A stretch of DNA of 17,291 nt from an uncultured Bacilli bacterium (GCA_905236535.1 CAJOQN010000090.1:1-17291), one strand, 5' to 3'; shown: positions 8,297 through 16,026, counted from the first letter of the stretch. Program-made: numbers and translations. Notes: generated from the letters alone by a model not told the origin.

Positions 8297-11053
8297 ATGA
8301 AATTCAAACCGACACTAGGTGCGCTTATCGTTGCTCTCTCCTTAGCTGGTGCTAGTTTAACTGGTTGTTTCGGTGGTGGTGAAAAAAAATCATCAGACGA
8401 CTCCCAATTAACAGAAAAATTCTTTGTTAGTGTTCCCACTAATGAAGAATACACCGTTTCCGGCTTAGAGGCTGAAGGCTATGTTGAAGGCGCGACCGTC
8501 AATTTTGGCATTACCCTCACCCATCCTGATGATAAAGCCATCCGTCAAGTTACTGCGACCGCAGGTACAAATCCAGTAACTGTGACTGCCACCGAGAGTG
8601 GTTACACATTCAGAATGCCTGCTCACGATGTCAGCATCGCTATCACTTTAAGAAATATCGATCGATATGCCTTAACTTATACCGGCAATGCCAACGTCGA
8701 TGAAACTATCACCCTCGAATTAACTCTTGGTAATACCCCAGTTGCTGAAGATTATGTTATTGCTGGTAAAACTGCTGCTGATCAAGAAAAGATCTCAGTT
8801 AATGGTGACAAAGTTACTTTATTAGCCACTGGCGAATTAACTTTAGTTGCGAAGATTCAAGACGAAGTAAAGGCCGAATTAGCCATCACTGTTTCTGAAT
8901 CCTTAATTATGAGCATTAAAGACGCTCTAGATGAAGCTATTGTTGAAGCTCCATTCAATGGTGCTGGTGGTGCAAGTGCTGCCAAATCAGAGGCTAAAAC
9001 CATCGCTGGTCAAGTTTTAGCTCTTTCTTCTTATAATCTAGGGTGTGTCCAAGCTATTCTTGACGATGGAACCGCTGCCGCCGTTATTCAAATTGCCAAA
9101 AATGAAGCTGATCTAGATCCAGTTGCAATTGGAGATACCATTAGAGTTACTACTAAATTCGAAAATTATTATGGTTTATTAGAAGGCATTTCACAGAACG
9201 CAACCGCGACATCTGCTCCTAATATTCCACAAACTGATGTTATCGAAATTAATAAAACATTTACCCCTAAATTAGCCACTCCTGAAAATATTACCTCTGC
9301 TCAATATGATGATTATTATACTGCTTGTGCTGCTAACGGCCAAAAAAGTGGTGATAATAGAACATGGAATGAAATTAAAAACGTCAATATTAATGTCACA
9401 TTTGATAGCGGTACTCTCTTTGCTATTGATGGATCCGCAAAGAAAATTGATGTCAAAACTTCTCATGATCAAGGTGATTCTTTAGATAAAGTCGCTGGAC
9501 ATAAATCAACCTTAACTGGTTTCTTACTTGGCGTTAACTCTTCTAGCAGCAAATCCAACATGATTGTTATGGGTCAAACTGGTTTAGCAGTTGAATCCCT
9601 TTCGATCAATGAAGGCGAAAGCTTATCAATGTTCAAAAACAATGAAAAGCAATTAACTTATACTACGGTCCCAACCGGTTCTTATGGTGTTGAAACTTGG
9701 GTTTCTAGCGACCCAAGCATTGTTACCGTTGAAAATGGTTTACTCCGCGCTGTCGATTCTGGTGAAGCTGATGTCACTCTTACCATCAACGGTCAAAGTG
9801 CTTCAATCCATGTAACTGTCAGTGGTGAAGAAATCCCAGCAACTTCTGTTGTTTTAGACAAAAATACTGCTGAAGTTGAAATGGGTTCAACCTTAACCTT
9901 AGTCGCAACCACAACTCCAGCCGTTATCACTGATCAAGCGGTCTGGACAAGTGGTGATGAGACCATAGCCACTGTCGAAGATGGTGTTGTTACTCCTGTT
10001 GCTCTAGGCGATACCACAATCACTGTTACATATCGTGAAGGCGTTTCCGCCTCCTGTACAGTCACCGTCAAAGCAAAGCATGGTACAACCATTGAAGATC
10101 CATTAACTGTCGCTGAGACAATGACCATCGGGAAGGCCCTTCCTGGTGTTGCAAGCCAAGAAGTTACAACTGACATCGAATATTATACTATTGGTGAATT
10201 AACTTCAATCACCTATGCCTATAACGCTTCGAGTCTTAACTTCTCTGGTATGCTTGGTGGTCAAATTGAACTTTACAAAGTTGGTGCCGATGAATCATTT
10301 GGTGCAGATTTAAAAGCTGGCGCTGAAATTATTGTTAAAGGAAAAATCATTAACTATAGTAATGGCTATAAGATTGAATACGGGCAAGACGCATCTGTTC
10401 AACAATATCTCTCTATTGTTAATGGTGATTTAAACAAAACTGTGGGCGATGACCCTGTTCAATTAACCACTGCTACAAACTTTGTTGGTACCATTACTTG
10501 GGCTTCAAGCGAAACTTCAATTGCCACGGTCAGCGAAACCGGCTTATTAACTTTAGTTGGTGCTGGTGCTACCGTCATTACTGCGACAGTTGGAACTCAT
10601 GTTGCCAAAATCAACGTTGTTGTTCTTTCAGCTGGTAGTGTTACTGCATCAACAACAATCGCAGCTTATGCTAATGCCAATAGTTGGAGCAATGGTACAA
10701 AATATCCAACTTTGAGTCTAGATGAGAATATTACAGTTACTGTTACAGGTGGTAGTAATTCTGGAAAATATTACACCTCTGGTAATGAATGGAGAATATA
10801 TCAAACCGAATCGCCTACAATAAAGGTCGAAGGCAATGATAGTGATGTAACTATTAGCTTTATTAAAATTACTTACTCAATTGATAAGACTGGCATTTTA
10901 TTAGATGCTGATGGTAACAGTGTTTCTTCTGGTACAAGTATTACAGTTGGAGCAAACTCATACACATTTGGTGTTGGTAATTCCGGAACTGCCACTAATG
11001 GCCAAGTAAAAATTACTGCTATTACTGTTATTTATGCACGTGTTTCAGCATAA
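8297..11053 (+). CDS. Large multidomain surface lipoprotein (Big2-like and OB-like domains)
   Basis: Lipobox LTGC (21-24) marks lipidated Cys24. Domains in order: a beta-rich repeat at about 41-118 ending in FRMPAHDVSIAI, like InlB-B-type repeats; a possible Big2-like unit (121-200); an OB-like region (about 205-305, AKTIAGQVLAL ... VAIGDTIRVTTKFENYYG); a related one (about 355-430); Big2-like domains at 433-508 (TWVSSDPSIVTVENGLLRAV) and 513-592 (VWTSGDETIATVEDGVV); another OB-like domain (about 598-705, starting EDPLTVAETMTIG, with GAEIIVKGKIINYSNGYKIEY); a third clear Big2-like domain (705-777); and a C-terminal beta domain (780-918, GKYYTSGNEWRIYQ). I recall similar tails on secreted nucleases of gut bacteria. 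No catalytic motif is visible, so it is probably a binding or scaffold partner of the nuclease encoded upstream. GGAGG at 8286-8290 fixes the start; it is last in the operon. Confidence 0.85.
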   Translation: MKFKPTLGALIVALSLAGASLTGCFGGGEKKSSDDSQLTEKFFVSVPTNEEYTVSGLEAEGYVEGATVNFGITLTHPDDKAIRQVTATAGTNPVTVTATESGYTFRMPAHDVSIAITLRNIDRYALTYTGNANVDETITLELTLGNTPVAEDYVIAGKTAADQEKISVNGDKVTLLATGELTLVAKIQDEVKAELAITVSESLIMSIKDALDEAIVEAPFNGAGGASAAKSEAKTIAGQVLALSSYNLGCVQAILDDGTAAAVIQIAKNEADLDPVAIGDTIRVTTKFENYYGLLEGISQNATATSAPNIPQTDVIEINKTFTPKLATPENITSAQYDDYYTACAANGQKSGDNRTWNEIKNVNINVTFDSGTLFAIDGSAKKIDVKTSHDQGDSLDKVAGHKSTLTGFLLGVNSSSSKSNMIVMGQTGLAVESLSINEGESLSMFKNNEKQLTYTTVPTGSYGVETWVSSDPSIVTVENGLLRAVDSGEADVTLTINGQSASIHVTVSGEEIPATSVVLDKNTAEVEMGSTLTLVATTTPAVITDQAVWTSGDETIATVEDGVVTPVALGDTTITVTYREGVSASCTVTVKAKHGTTIEDPLTVAETMTIGKALPGVASQEVTTDIEYYTIGELTSITYAYNASSLNFSGMLGGQIELYKVGADESFGADLKAGAEIIVKGKIINYSNGYKIEYGQDASVQQYLSIVNGDLNKTVGDDPVQLTTATNFVGTITWASSETSIATVSETGLLTLVGAGATVITATVGTHVAKINVVVLSAGSVTASTTIAAYANANSWSNGTKYPTLSLDENITVTVTGGSNSGKYYTSGNEWRIYQTESPTIKVEGNDSDVTISFIKITYSIDKTGILLDADGNSVSSGTSITVGANSYTFGVGNSGTATNGQVKITAITVIYARVSA

Positions 11054-11072
11054 TTAACTTATAGACAAAACA

Positions 11073-11103
11073 AAGAGGGGAGATGCTCGTCATCTCTCCT
11101 TTT
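11073..11103 (+). terminator. Rho-independent terminator of the nuclease/ABC operon
   Basis: Bases 11076-11085 (AGGGGAGATG) pair with 11091-11100 (CATCTCTCCT) through ten pairs including one G-U, around a CTCGT loop. The stem can extend by up to three weaker pairs (11073-11075 with 11101-11103), and a short T run (11100-11103) follows. It lies 20 bases after the last stop of the operon. Confidence 0.88.
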
Positions 11104-11128
11104 ATATTTCTATATATTCTATTAGAAT
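11100..11128 (+). promoter_or_regulatory. Probable promoter with -10 immediately before the phosphatase gene
   Basis: TAGAAT at 11123-11128 is a fair -10. A weak TTTTAT at 11100-11105 sits 17 bases upstream, inside the T tract of the preceding terminator. Only 6 bases separate the -10 from the ATG at 11135, so transcription would start at or next to the start codon. The -35 is poor, so the call rests mainly on the -10 and on the preceding terminator requiring a new promoter. Confidence 0.45.
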
Positions 11129-11134
11129 AAAGAT

Positions 11135-12271
11135 ATGAAACTTAAAACATTATTATTAACGCCTTTTATTGTCCTTTTATGCTCTTGCTCCCCAAAGATT
11201 CCTGAAAGTGTGGAATTTGAAGGTGCGATTTTAAAAGAGCAATATATCAATACCACAGAACAAAGAGAGATGATTGAAGCTGATTCGATTCTTTCTTATG
11301 TTATAGATAATGGAGCGAATTTGGGAGAAGAGGAAAAGTCTTATCCTTTAGGAGTGAAATTATCATGGTCCGCAAAAGCTGATACTGGAATGAGAGCTAG
11401 CAAATACGAAATAGCATTAAGTGAAGAACAGTCATTGTCTGATTCTCATATCTTAACAAGCAAGAAAAATGAAATAGTGGTGGATAATTTAAAAATTGGA
11501 ACCTCATATTATTATCAAATTAAGGCATATTACAAAGAAAAGGCCTTTTTAAGCGACATTTATTCATTTGATGTAAAAGATTATGGAATTAGAACTTTGA
11601 GGGTTCCTGGCGTCATTAATGTGAGAGATTTAGGAGATGCTCATCATATTAAACAAGGACTTATCTATCGAAGTGGTCAATTCAACTATGACGAAAATGA
11701 ATATGACGCGATTAAATCAAGACCGACTGATGAAGGTTTATATGTTTTAAACAATGTCTTAAAGATTAAGACTGATATCGATTTAAGAAAGACCATTTCT
11801 TCCTTTAACAAAGATGAAGTAGCGGGCATCACTTCCTCTCCAATCGGAGAAGATGTTAATTATGTATCCACTCCAATGAATTATGGAAATCAGAACATCT
11901 TCACCCAAGAGGAAAATAAAGAATCAATTAAAACATTCTTTGATACCTTAGGAAACATCAATAATTATCCAGTTATCTTTCACTGCGTGAGAGGAACCGA
12001 TAGAACAGGAGCGTTAGCCTATGTCCTTAAGGCTTTATGTGGTTATTCAAGAGAAGAATTATATTTAGATTATTATTTTTCTAACTTTTCAAATATCAAT
12101 TCTCCGGTCTTATCCTTGCCATTCACCTCATCATCTTTCTATGATTCTCAGATCAATAATTATGATGGTGATACTTTAAAAGAAAAGACCGTTAATTATC
12201 TTATAGATAACATTGGGCTAAGTGACACTCAAATTAATAATGTCATCAACATCTTAAACATCCTTGATTAG
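11135..12271 (+). CDS. Secreted lipoprotein tyrosine phosphatase (Y_phosphatase3-like) with FN3-like domain
   Basis: The signal peptide ends in LCSC with Cys18 as probable lipidated residue. Residues about 68-148 look like a fibronectin type III module (GVKLSWSAKADT ... SYYYQIKAYYKEKAFLS). The phosphatase domain follows: VPGVINVRDLG (157-167), GLIYRSGQFN (175-184), TDIDLR (213-218) and the active-site loop HCVRGTDRTG (283-292), a C-x5-R signature with nucleophile Cys284, Arg290 and Asp289, then the helix REELYLDYYFSNF. This is the pattern of bacterial PTP/dual-specificity enzymes acting on phosphotyrosine or phosphoinositides. The exposed location suggests an extracellular phosphorylated substrate; a role in removing phosphate from nucleotides made by the nearby nuclease is only a guess. 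The in-frame TAG at 11123-11125 leaves ATG 11135 as the start, with no ribosome site. The stop is TAG. No terminator is visible after it. Confidence 0.88.
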   Translation: MKLKTLLLTPFIVLLCSCSPKIPESVEFEGAILKEQYINTTEQREMIEADSILSYVIDNGANLGEEEKSYPLGVKLSWSAKADTGMRASKYEIALSEEQSLSDSHILTSKKNEIVVDNLKIGTSYYYQIKAYYKEKAFLSDIYSFDVKDYGIRTLRVPGVINVRDLGDAHHIKQGLIYRSGQFNYDENEYDAIKSRPTDEGLYVLNNVLKIKTDIDLRKTISSFNKDEVAGITSSPIGEDVNYVSTPMNYGNQNIFTQEENKESIKTFFDTLGNINNYPVIFHCVRGTDRTGALAYVLKALCGYSREELYLDYYFSNFSNINSPVLSLPFTSSSFYDSQINNYDGDTLKEKTVNYLIDNIGLSDTQINNVINILNILD

Positions 12272-12296
12272 GGGGCGCTTTTCTTTTCTTCAATCC

Positions 12297-12325
12297 TTGA
12301 CTATATATTTATTCATTAATAATAT
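12297..12325 (+). promoter_or_regulatory. Promoter of the acyltransferase-3 gene, leaderless arrangement
   Basis: TTGACT (12297-12302, 5 of 6 to consensus) and TAATAT (12320-12325) have the ideal 17-base spacing. The GTG start at 12332 begins 6 bases after the -10, where the transcript itself should begin. This is the best-supported leaderless start in the window. Confidence 0.72.
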
Positions 12326-12331
12326 TAATTT

Positions 12332-13321
12332 GTGAAACAAAAATATTGGAATTTATCACTTTATCGTTTATTGGCATGTCTTGTGATATTGACCTTCCAT
12401 ATTTTTTATATCTACATCAATAAGCAATTATCTTTTGAATATCTTTTATCTAAACCAGTGCAAGGTCTGACCGCTTTAAGTGGGTTTTTATACGCTGGAA
12501 GAGTGATTACTTCAAAGAAGAAGTTCTATGTTAACAATATTGTTAAGATTGTAGTTCCCGCTTTGATGTGTTTATCCATCTTTGCGCTATATAACTTAGT
12601 CTTTATGCTCATCACTCAAAATTATGATTATCTTTCTTTATGGACTGGTCAAAGAGCCTTTGAGGGAAGATTTTTAATGCAATTTGATAATTATTATTAT
12701 CTTGGCTATATCATCCTTTGCTATTTAATAACCCCATTCATCACCAACAAAGGACATCTTAGAAGAATTATCATCGCTTCCGTTTTTATCTTAGAAGCTT
12801 CTTTAGCCTTCTTCTTAAATATCGCTCCAATCGCTATTTGCTATTTTGTTGGGTATTTAATCGGTGAGAAATTTAAGAATGAATATGTCGATACTTCACT
12901 GAAGTATAAACCATATATTTTAATGCAATGGATCCTTTTAACCGCTTTGACATTTGTCTTATTCTCTTTAGCCTTCTTTGTCTTTAAGAGTGATGTTTAT
13001 ATTCTTTCTCATCTCTCTCATCTTTTAGAGCAATTATCGGCTTCAGCCTTTGGAATCGCCTCATTCTTCCTTTTGATCTATATCTTTAGGTTCCTTAACA
13101 AATTTGGAAATATCCCCTTATTTAATTTCACTGATAAATGGACCTACCCCGTCTATCTATTCAATCAAGCTTTTATGATTGGAGGGATGAATGTCACTTT
13201 ATATGTCGATAATGAGGTCTTTAAGATTATCTTTATTATCTTATTCACTTTAGTGTTTGCCTCAATTGTCACATTATTGAACCGTTATCTTCCTTTAGAA
13301 AAGAAATTGATGCTTAAATAA
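12332..13321 (+). CDS. Acyltransferase-3 family integral membrane protein
   Basis: This is a predicted membrane O-acyltransferase (OafA/WecH type), which usually acetylates or succinylates cell-surface glycans or lipids. The N-terminal signature SLYRLLACLVILTFHIFYI (about 9-27) contains the conserved Arg and catalytic-type His23 of the first helix, and GLTALSGFLYAGR (45-57) matches the S-G-F motif of helix 2. About ten hydrophobic segments follow up to residue 322. Length of 329 is typical for the membrane-only form without an SGNH domain. An in-frame TAA at 12326-12328 leaves GTG 12332 as the only usable start before conserved sequence begins. No Shine-Dalgarno is present, consistent with the promoter placement. 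The gene ends in tandem TAA codons. The substrate cannot be predicted, and no glycan-synthesis gene is adjacent. Confidence 0.82.
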   Translation: MKQKYWNLSLYRLLACLVILTFHIFYIYINKQLSFEYLLSKPVQGLTALSGFLYAGRVITSKKKFYVNNIVKIVVPALMCLSIFALYNLVFMLITQNYDYLSLWTGQRAFEGRFLMQFDNYYYLGYIILCYLITPFITNKGHLRRIIIASVFILEASLAFFLNIAPIAICYFVGYLIGEKFKNEYVDTSLKYKPYILMQWILLTALTFVLFSLAFFVFKSDVYILSHLSHLLEQLSASAFGIASFFLLIYIFRFLNKFGNIPLFNFTDKWTYPVYLFNQAFMIGGMNVTLYVDNEVFKIIFIILFTLVFASIVTLLNRYLPLEKKLMLK

Positions 13322-13360
13322 TAAAAACCATCATCAATATCAAAAAGTGAAAAAAGTGAT

Positions 13361-13393
13361 AGTGGTAAAGTCTGATTAAGAAACCACTTTTTT
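13361..13393 (+). terminator. Weak hairpin and T-run after the acyltransferase gene
   Basis: AGTGGT (13361-13366) pairs with ACCACT (13383-13388) across a 16-base loop and runs into six T residues (13388-13393). An alternative pairing uses AAAAAAGTG at 13350-13358 with CACTTTTTT at 13385-13393. Stem strength is modest and the loop is large, so termination may be partial. Confidence 0.45.
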
Positions 13394-13411
13394 ATTGGAA
13401 ATGGATTAATC

Positions 13412-13440
13412 TTATCCACTCTTAGAGTGAGGATGGATAA
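13412..13440. other. Imperfect inverted repeat upstream of the aldolase promoter
   Basis: TTATCC (13412-13417) pairs with GGATAA (13435-13440), and inside it ACTC/GAGT (13418-13421 / 13425-13428) closes a three-base loop, leaving a six-base bulge (13429-13434). It lies about 40 bases before the -35 at 13482. It could be a DNA operator or an RNA hairpin on read-through transcripts. No family is recognised. Confidence 0.3.
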
Positions 13441-13481
13441 ATCGTTAAGCTTAAAAATTGATAAGTAAAATTGCATAGCAT

Positions 13482-13510
13482 TTTACAAACATGAAGAAAA
13501 AGAATACAAT
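13482..13510 (+). promoter_or_regulatory. Sigma-A-type promoter of the aldolase gene
   Basis: TTTACA (13482-13487) and TACAAT (13505-13510) are each 5 of 6 to consensus with exactly 17 bases between. The expected transcript start near 13517 leaves a short leader with AGAGG (13522-13526), 8 bases before the ATG at 13535. Confidence 0.8.
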
Positions 13511-13534
13511 AAAACACAGAAAGAGGACATATAT

Positions 13535-14515
13535 ATGCCATTAGTGAACACAATTGAATTATTTAAAAAGGCCTACGAAGGCGGATACGCTATCGGAGCT
13601 TTTAACTGCAACAATATGGAAATCGTTCAAGCAATTACTGAAGCGGCCAAAGAATGCAATTCTCCAGTCATTCTTCAAGTCTCTGCGGGAGCGAGAAAAT
13701 ACGCTAAAGCGTGCTATTTGAAACACATGGTCGAAGCCGCGGTTGAAGATACAGGTCTTCCAATCGTCTTACATTTAGACCACGGAGCCGATTTTGAAAT
13801 TTGTAAAGATTGTATCGATGGTGGATTTACCTCCGTCATGATCGATGCTTCCAGCAAATCTTTCGAAGAAAACATCGCCTTAACAAGAAAAGTTGTCGAA
13901 TACGCCCACGATACTTCTAAACACCCATATGTCACCGTTGAAGCCGAACTCGGAACTTTAGCCGGTATCGAAGATGATGTCAAAGTTGAACATGGTGCGG
14001 AATCCTATACCCGTCCAGAAGACGTTGAAGAATTCGTCAAAAGAACTGGATGTGATAGCTTAGCGATCGCTATCGGCACAAGCCATGGTGCTTATAAATT
14101 CAAACCACAACAATGCACCAGAGATCCAAAGACTGGGGTCTTATTACCTCCTCCACTTAGATTTGATATCTTAGAAGAAGTGAGCAAGAGACTTCCAGGT
14201 TTCCCAATCGTCTTACACGGTTCTTCCTCCGTTAATCAAGAATATGTCAAGATCATCAATGCCCATGGCGGAAAACTCGTGGACGCTGTTGGTGTTCCAG
14301 AAGAACAACTCCGTAAAGCAGCCTCAATGGCGGTTTGTAAGATTAACATCGATAGTGATCTCCGTTTAGCTTTAACCGCTGGTATTCGCGAACACTTCGA
14401 TGAACATCCAGATCATTTCGATCCTCGTCAATATATCGGTGATGGTCGTAAATATGTTAAAGACATCGTCAAACACAAGATCCAAACCGTTCTTGGAAGC
14501 GAAAACAAACTCTAA
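13535..14515 (+). CDS. fba: Class II (zinc) fructose-bisphosphate aldolase
   Basis: This cytoplasmic glycolytic enzyme cleaves fructose 1,6-bisphosphate to dihydroxyacetone phosphate and glyceraldehyde 3-phosphate. Family motifs are present in order: GAFNCNNMEIVQAI (21-34), VLHLDHG (78-84) with catalytic Asp82 and zinc ligand His83, VEAELGTLAG (135-144) with the metal-associated Glu, AIGTSHG (179-185) with His184, VLHGSSS (226-232) with His228, and KINIDSDLR (269-277), where the usual NIDTD has Ser for Thr. Length of 326 fits the longer class IIB-type enzymes. In-frame isoleucine uses ATC or ATT; I found no ATA, as expected for a highly expressed gene. It has its own promoter, ribosome site and terminator, so it is monocistronic. 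Confidence 0.96.
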   Translation: MPLVNTIELFKKAYEGGYAIGAFNCNNMEIVQAITEAAKECNSPVILQVSAGARKYAKACYLKHMVEAAVEDTGLPIVLHLDHGADFEICKDCIDGGFTSVMIDASSKSFEENIALTRKVVEYAHDTSKHPYVTVEAELGTLAGIEDDVKVEHGAESYTRPEDVEEFVKRTGCDSLAIAIGTSHGAYKFKPQQCTRDPKTGVLLPPPLRFDILEEVSKRLPGFPIVLHGSSSVNQEYVKIINAHGGKLVDAVGVPEEQLRKAASMAVCKINIDSDLRLALTAGIREHFDEHPDHFDPRQYIGDGRKYVKDIVKHKIQTVLGSENKL

Positions 14516-14527
14516 AATCAATTAATT

Positions 14528-14558
14528 TATTGCCTCCAAACTTGGGGGCAATATTTTT
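14528..14558 (+). terminator. Rho-independent terminator of the aldolase gene
   Basis: An 11-pair stem (14528-14538 with 14543-14553, one G-U pair) encloses a four-base loop and is followed by five T residues (14554-14558). It lies 12 bases after the aldolase stop. Confidence 0.9.
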
Positions 14559-14605
14559 AGCTTTAGACTTAATATATCATCTCTTTTTAAGGACTATTCC
14601 CATTT

Positions 14606-15538
14606 ATGAAAAACGAACAATTTAAAGATTTACGAATCGTTGATAATTTCTATCAAACCTCACTTTTCTTCCCGATGCCTTTAACCCTCATCGGAACCTT
14701 AGATGAAAGTGGAGAAAAGACTTCTTTTGGAGCCTATTCCCTCATCTTCCCATATTACATCGCTGGTAAAGGATATTATGCGATGGTGCTTGAATGCCGT
14801 AATTCCTCAAACACCGCGAAAGGATTATTAAGACACGGAAAATGCACGATTAATTTCCTTCCATTTTCTAAGAAAAACTTTGCTAATCATGTCGATTTAG
14901 GGTTCCCTGGAGACACTCCCGAAGAAAAGATTAAAGCCTTAAAATTCCATACTGAAGAAGGATTATCGCATCTTGATCACAAAGATGAAAGATATCCAAA
15001 AATCATCTCTGAAGCCCTTCAAGTGATGGAATGTACCTGGGTCAAAGAACTCGATAACGCTCAAGATGATAAAGTCTTAGAAGAATATAATGGGCCATAT
15101 CACGATTTCAATGGTATAACCTCCAAATTTGGTGCGCATTTCATCCTTAAAATCGACCATATTCTCATCAAAGAAAAATATTATAATTCCATCATCAATG
15201 GAGTGACTTCAAGAAACTTCGTTCCGCTTCCAACGAACTGGGGATATCGCGACAGCAAGAACTTCTGGTGCAGCGATTATAAAGCTCCAATCGCTGTTGG
15301 AATTCCAAATCGAGAAGTGGACCTCACCTCTTTAAGATATGCCGCAGACCGCGCGGATGACAAAGTGAAATTTGATGATTCAGCGCTTAAGATGCTCGTC
15401 AAGGTTCCTCGTCCATTCTTAAAACTTGTTTTAAAAGGATGTGTTGATTGGGCTAAAGATAATAATTGTGAGTACATCACTGATAAAGAGATGCAAATCA
15501 TCAATGATAAACGTTCAAAAGAAAAGAAAAAGAAATAA
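14606..15538 (+). CDS. Flavin-reductase-like protein with C-terminal PCP_red-like domain
   Basis: Residues about 10-215 resemble the FMN-binding split-barrel flavin reductase family: VDNFYQTSLFFPMPLTLIGT (12-31), FGAYSLIFPYYIAG (41-54) and the nucleotide-binding-type LECRNSSNTAKGLL (62-75) with CTINFLP (80-86). Many members use FMN or F420 to reduce flavins or small molecules; the substrate is unknown. The C-terminus (about 255-305: SALKMLVKVPRPFLKLVLKG ... CEYITDKEMQIIND) resembles the PCP_red domain, a small helical module named from the protochlorophyllide reductase subunit. No chlorophyll pathway is expected here, so the domain must serve another role. A lysine-rich tail ends the protein. 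AAGGA at 14589-14593 is the ribosome site, spaced slightly long at 12 bases. The final TAA overlaps the next ATG by one base, which implies coupled translation with the methionine sulfoxide reductase and perhaps a shared redox role. Confidence 0.7.
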   Translation: MKNEQFKDLRIVDNFYQTSLFFPMPLTLIGTLDESGEKTSFGAYSLIFPYYIAGKGYYAMVLECRNSSNTAKGLLRHGKCTINFLPFSKKNFANHVDLGFPGDTPEEKIKALKFHTEEGLSHLDHKDERYPKIISEALQVMECTWVKELDNAQDDKVLEEYNGPYHDFNGITSKFGAHFILKIDHILIKEKYYNSIINGVTSRNFVPLPTNWGYRDSKNFWCSDYKAPIAVGIPNREVDLTSLRYAADRADDKVKFDDSALKMLVKVPRPFLKLVLKGCVDWAKDNNCEYITDKEMQIINDKRSKEKKKK

Positions 15539-15996
15539 TGACTGATTATCCTTTAATCAAAAAACAAATTGAATCGATAATTCATGATGTTCCTTATTTA
15601 GGAGCTTGTCTTTCAAATGTAACCGCGATTCTATATCACGCGATGAATGATGTGAGCTGGGTTGGCTTTTATCTTATTAAAGATAAATTATTAGTGTTAG
15701 AAACTTTCCAAGGTCAACCGGCGTGCTCAATTATTCCCTTAGATAAAGGAGTGTGTGGCAAAGCGGCTTCTGAAAGAAAGACTATCATCGTGGATGATGT
15801 TCATCAATTTAATGGACATATCGCCTGCGATAGTGAATCAAAAAGCGAAATGGTCATCCCTTTGATTAAAAAAGATAAAGTTTTAGGAGTCTTAGATATC
15901 GATAGTTATTCTTATCATCGCTTTAACGAAAATGATCAGAAAAATTTAGAAGACATCGTCTCTATTCTTCTCAAAGAACTTCAAAATCTTTTCTAA
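15538..15996 (+). CDS. msrC: Free methionine-(R)-sulfoxide reductase (GAF domain, fRMsr)
   Basis: This cytoplasmic enzyme reduces free L-methionine-(R)-sulfoxide, repairing oxidised methionine. The whole protein is one GAF domain (152 residues, normal length): SWVGFYLI (40-47), Cys63 in GQPACSI, DKGVCGKAA (69-77) with Cys73, VDDVHQFNGHIACDSESKSEMVIPL (given as VDDVHQF at 85-91 and HIACD at 94-98) with Cys97, and GVLDIDS (117-123). The three cysteines are spaced 10 and 24 apart, which matches the catalytic and resolving cysteines of E. coli (84, 94, 118) and yeast fRMsr. The ATG overlaps the preceding TAA by one base, so it is co-translated with the flavin-reductase-like gene. Confidence 0.93.
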   Translation: MTDYPLIKKQIESIIHDVPYLGACLSNVTAILYHAMNDVSWVGFYLIKDKLLVLETFQGQPACSIIPLDKGVCGKAASERKTIIVDDVHQFNGHIACDSESKSEMVIPLIKKDKVLGVLDIDSYSYHRFNENDQKNLEDIVSILLKELQNLF

Positions 15997-16010
15997 GATT
16001 AAAAAACATA

Positions 16011-16021
16011 TATAATAATAT
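16011..16021 (+). promoter_or_regulatory. Possible promoter -10 region before the PlsC-type gene
   Basis: TATAAT (16011-16016) and the overlapping TAATAT (16016-16021) lie 10 and 5 bases before the ATG at 16027. No convincing -35 is visible (CTTTTC at 15988-15993 is the best-spaced). If used, the mRNA leader would be only zero to a few bases. Read-through from the upstream pair of genes is the alternative. Confidence 0.35.
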
Positions 16022-16026
16022 AAACT

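Noticed and set aside
12272..12300. A terminator after the phosphatase gene
   Set aside because: A GGGGGCGC run followed by T-rich sequence is present, but I find no pairing partner for a stem.
13714..13983. Antisense reading frame opposite the aldolase gene (also similar ones opposite the ATPase, receptor and nuclease)
   Set aside because: They lack ribosome sites and recognisable motifs and are explained by codon bias of the real genes on the + strand.
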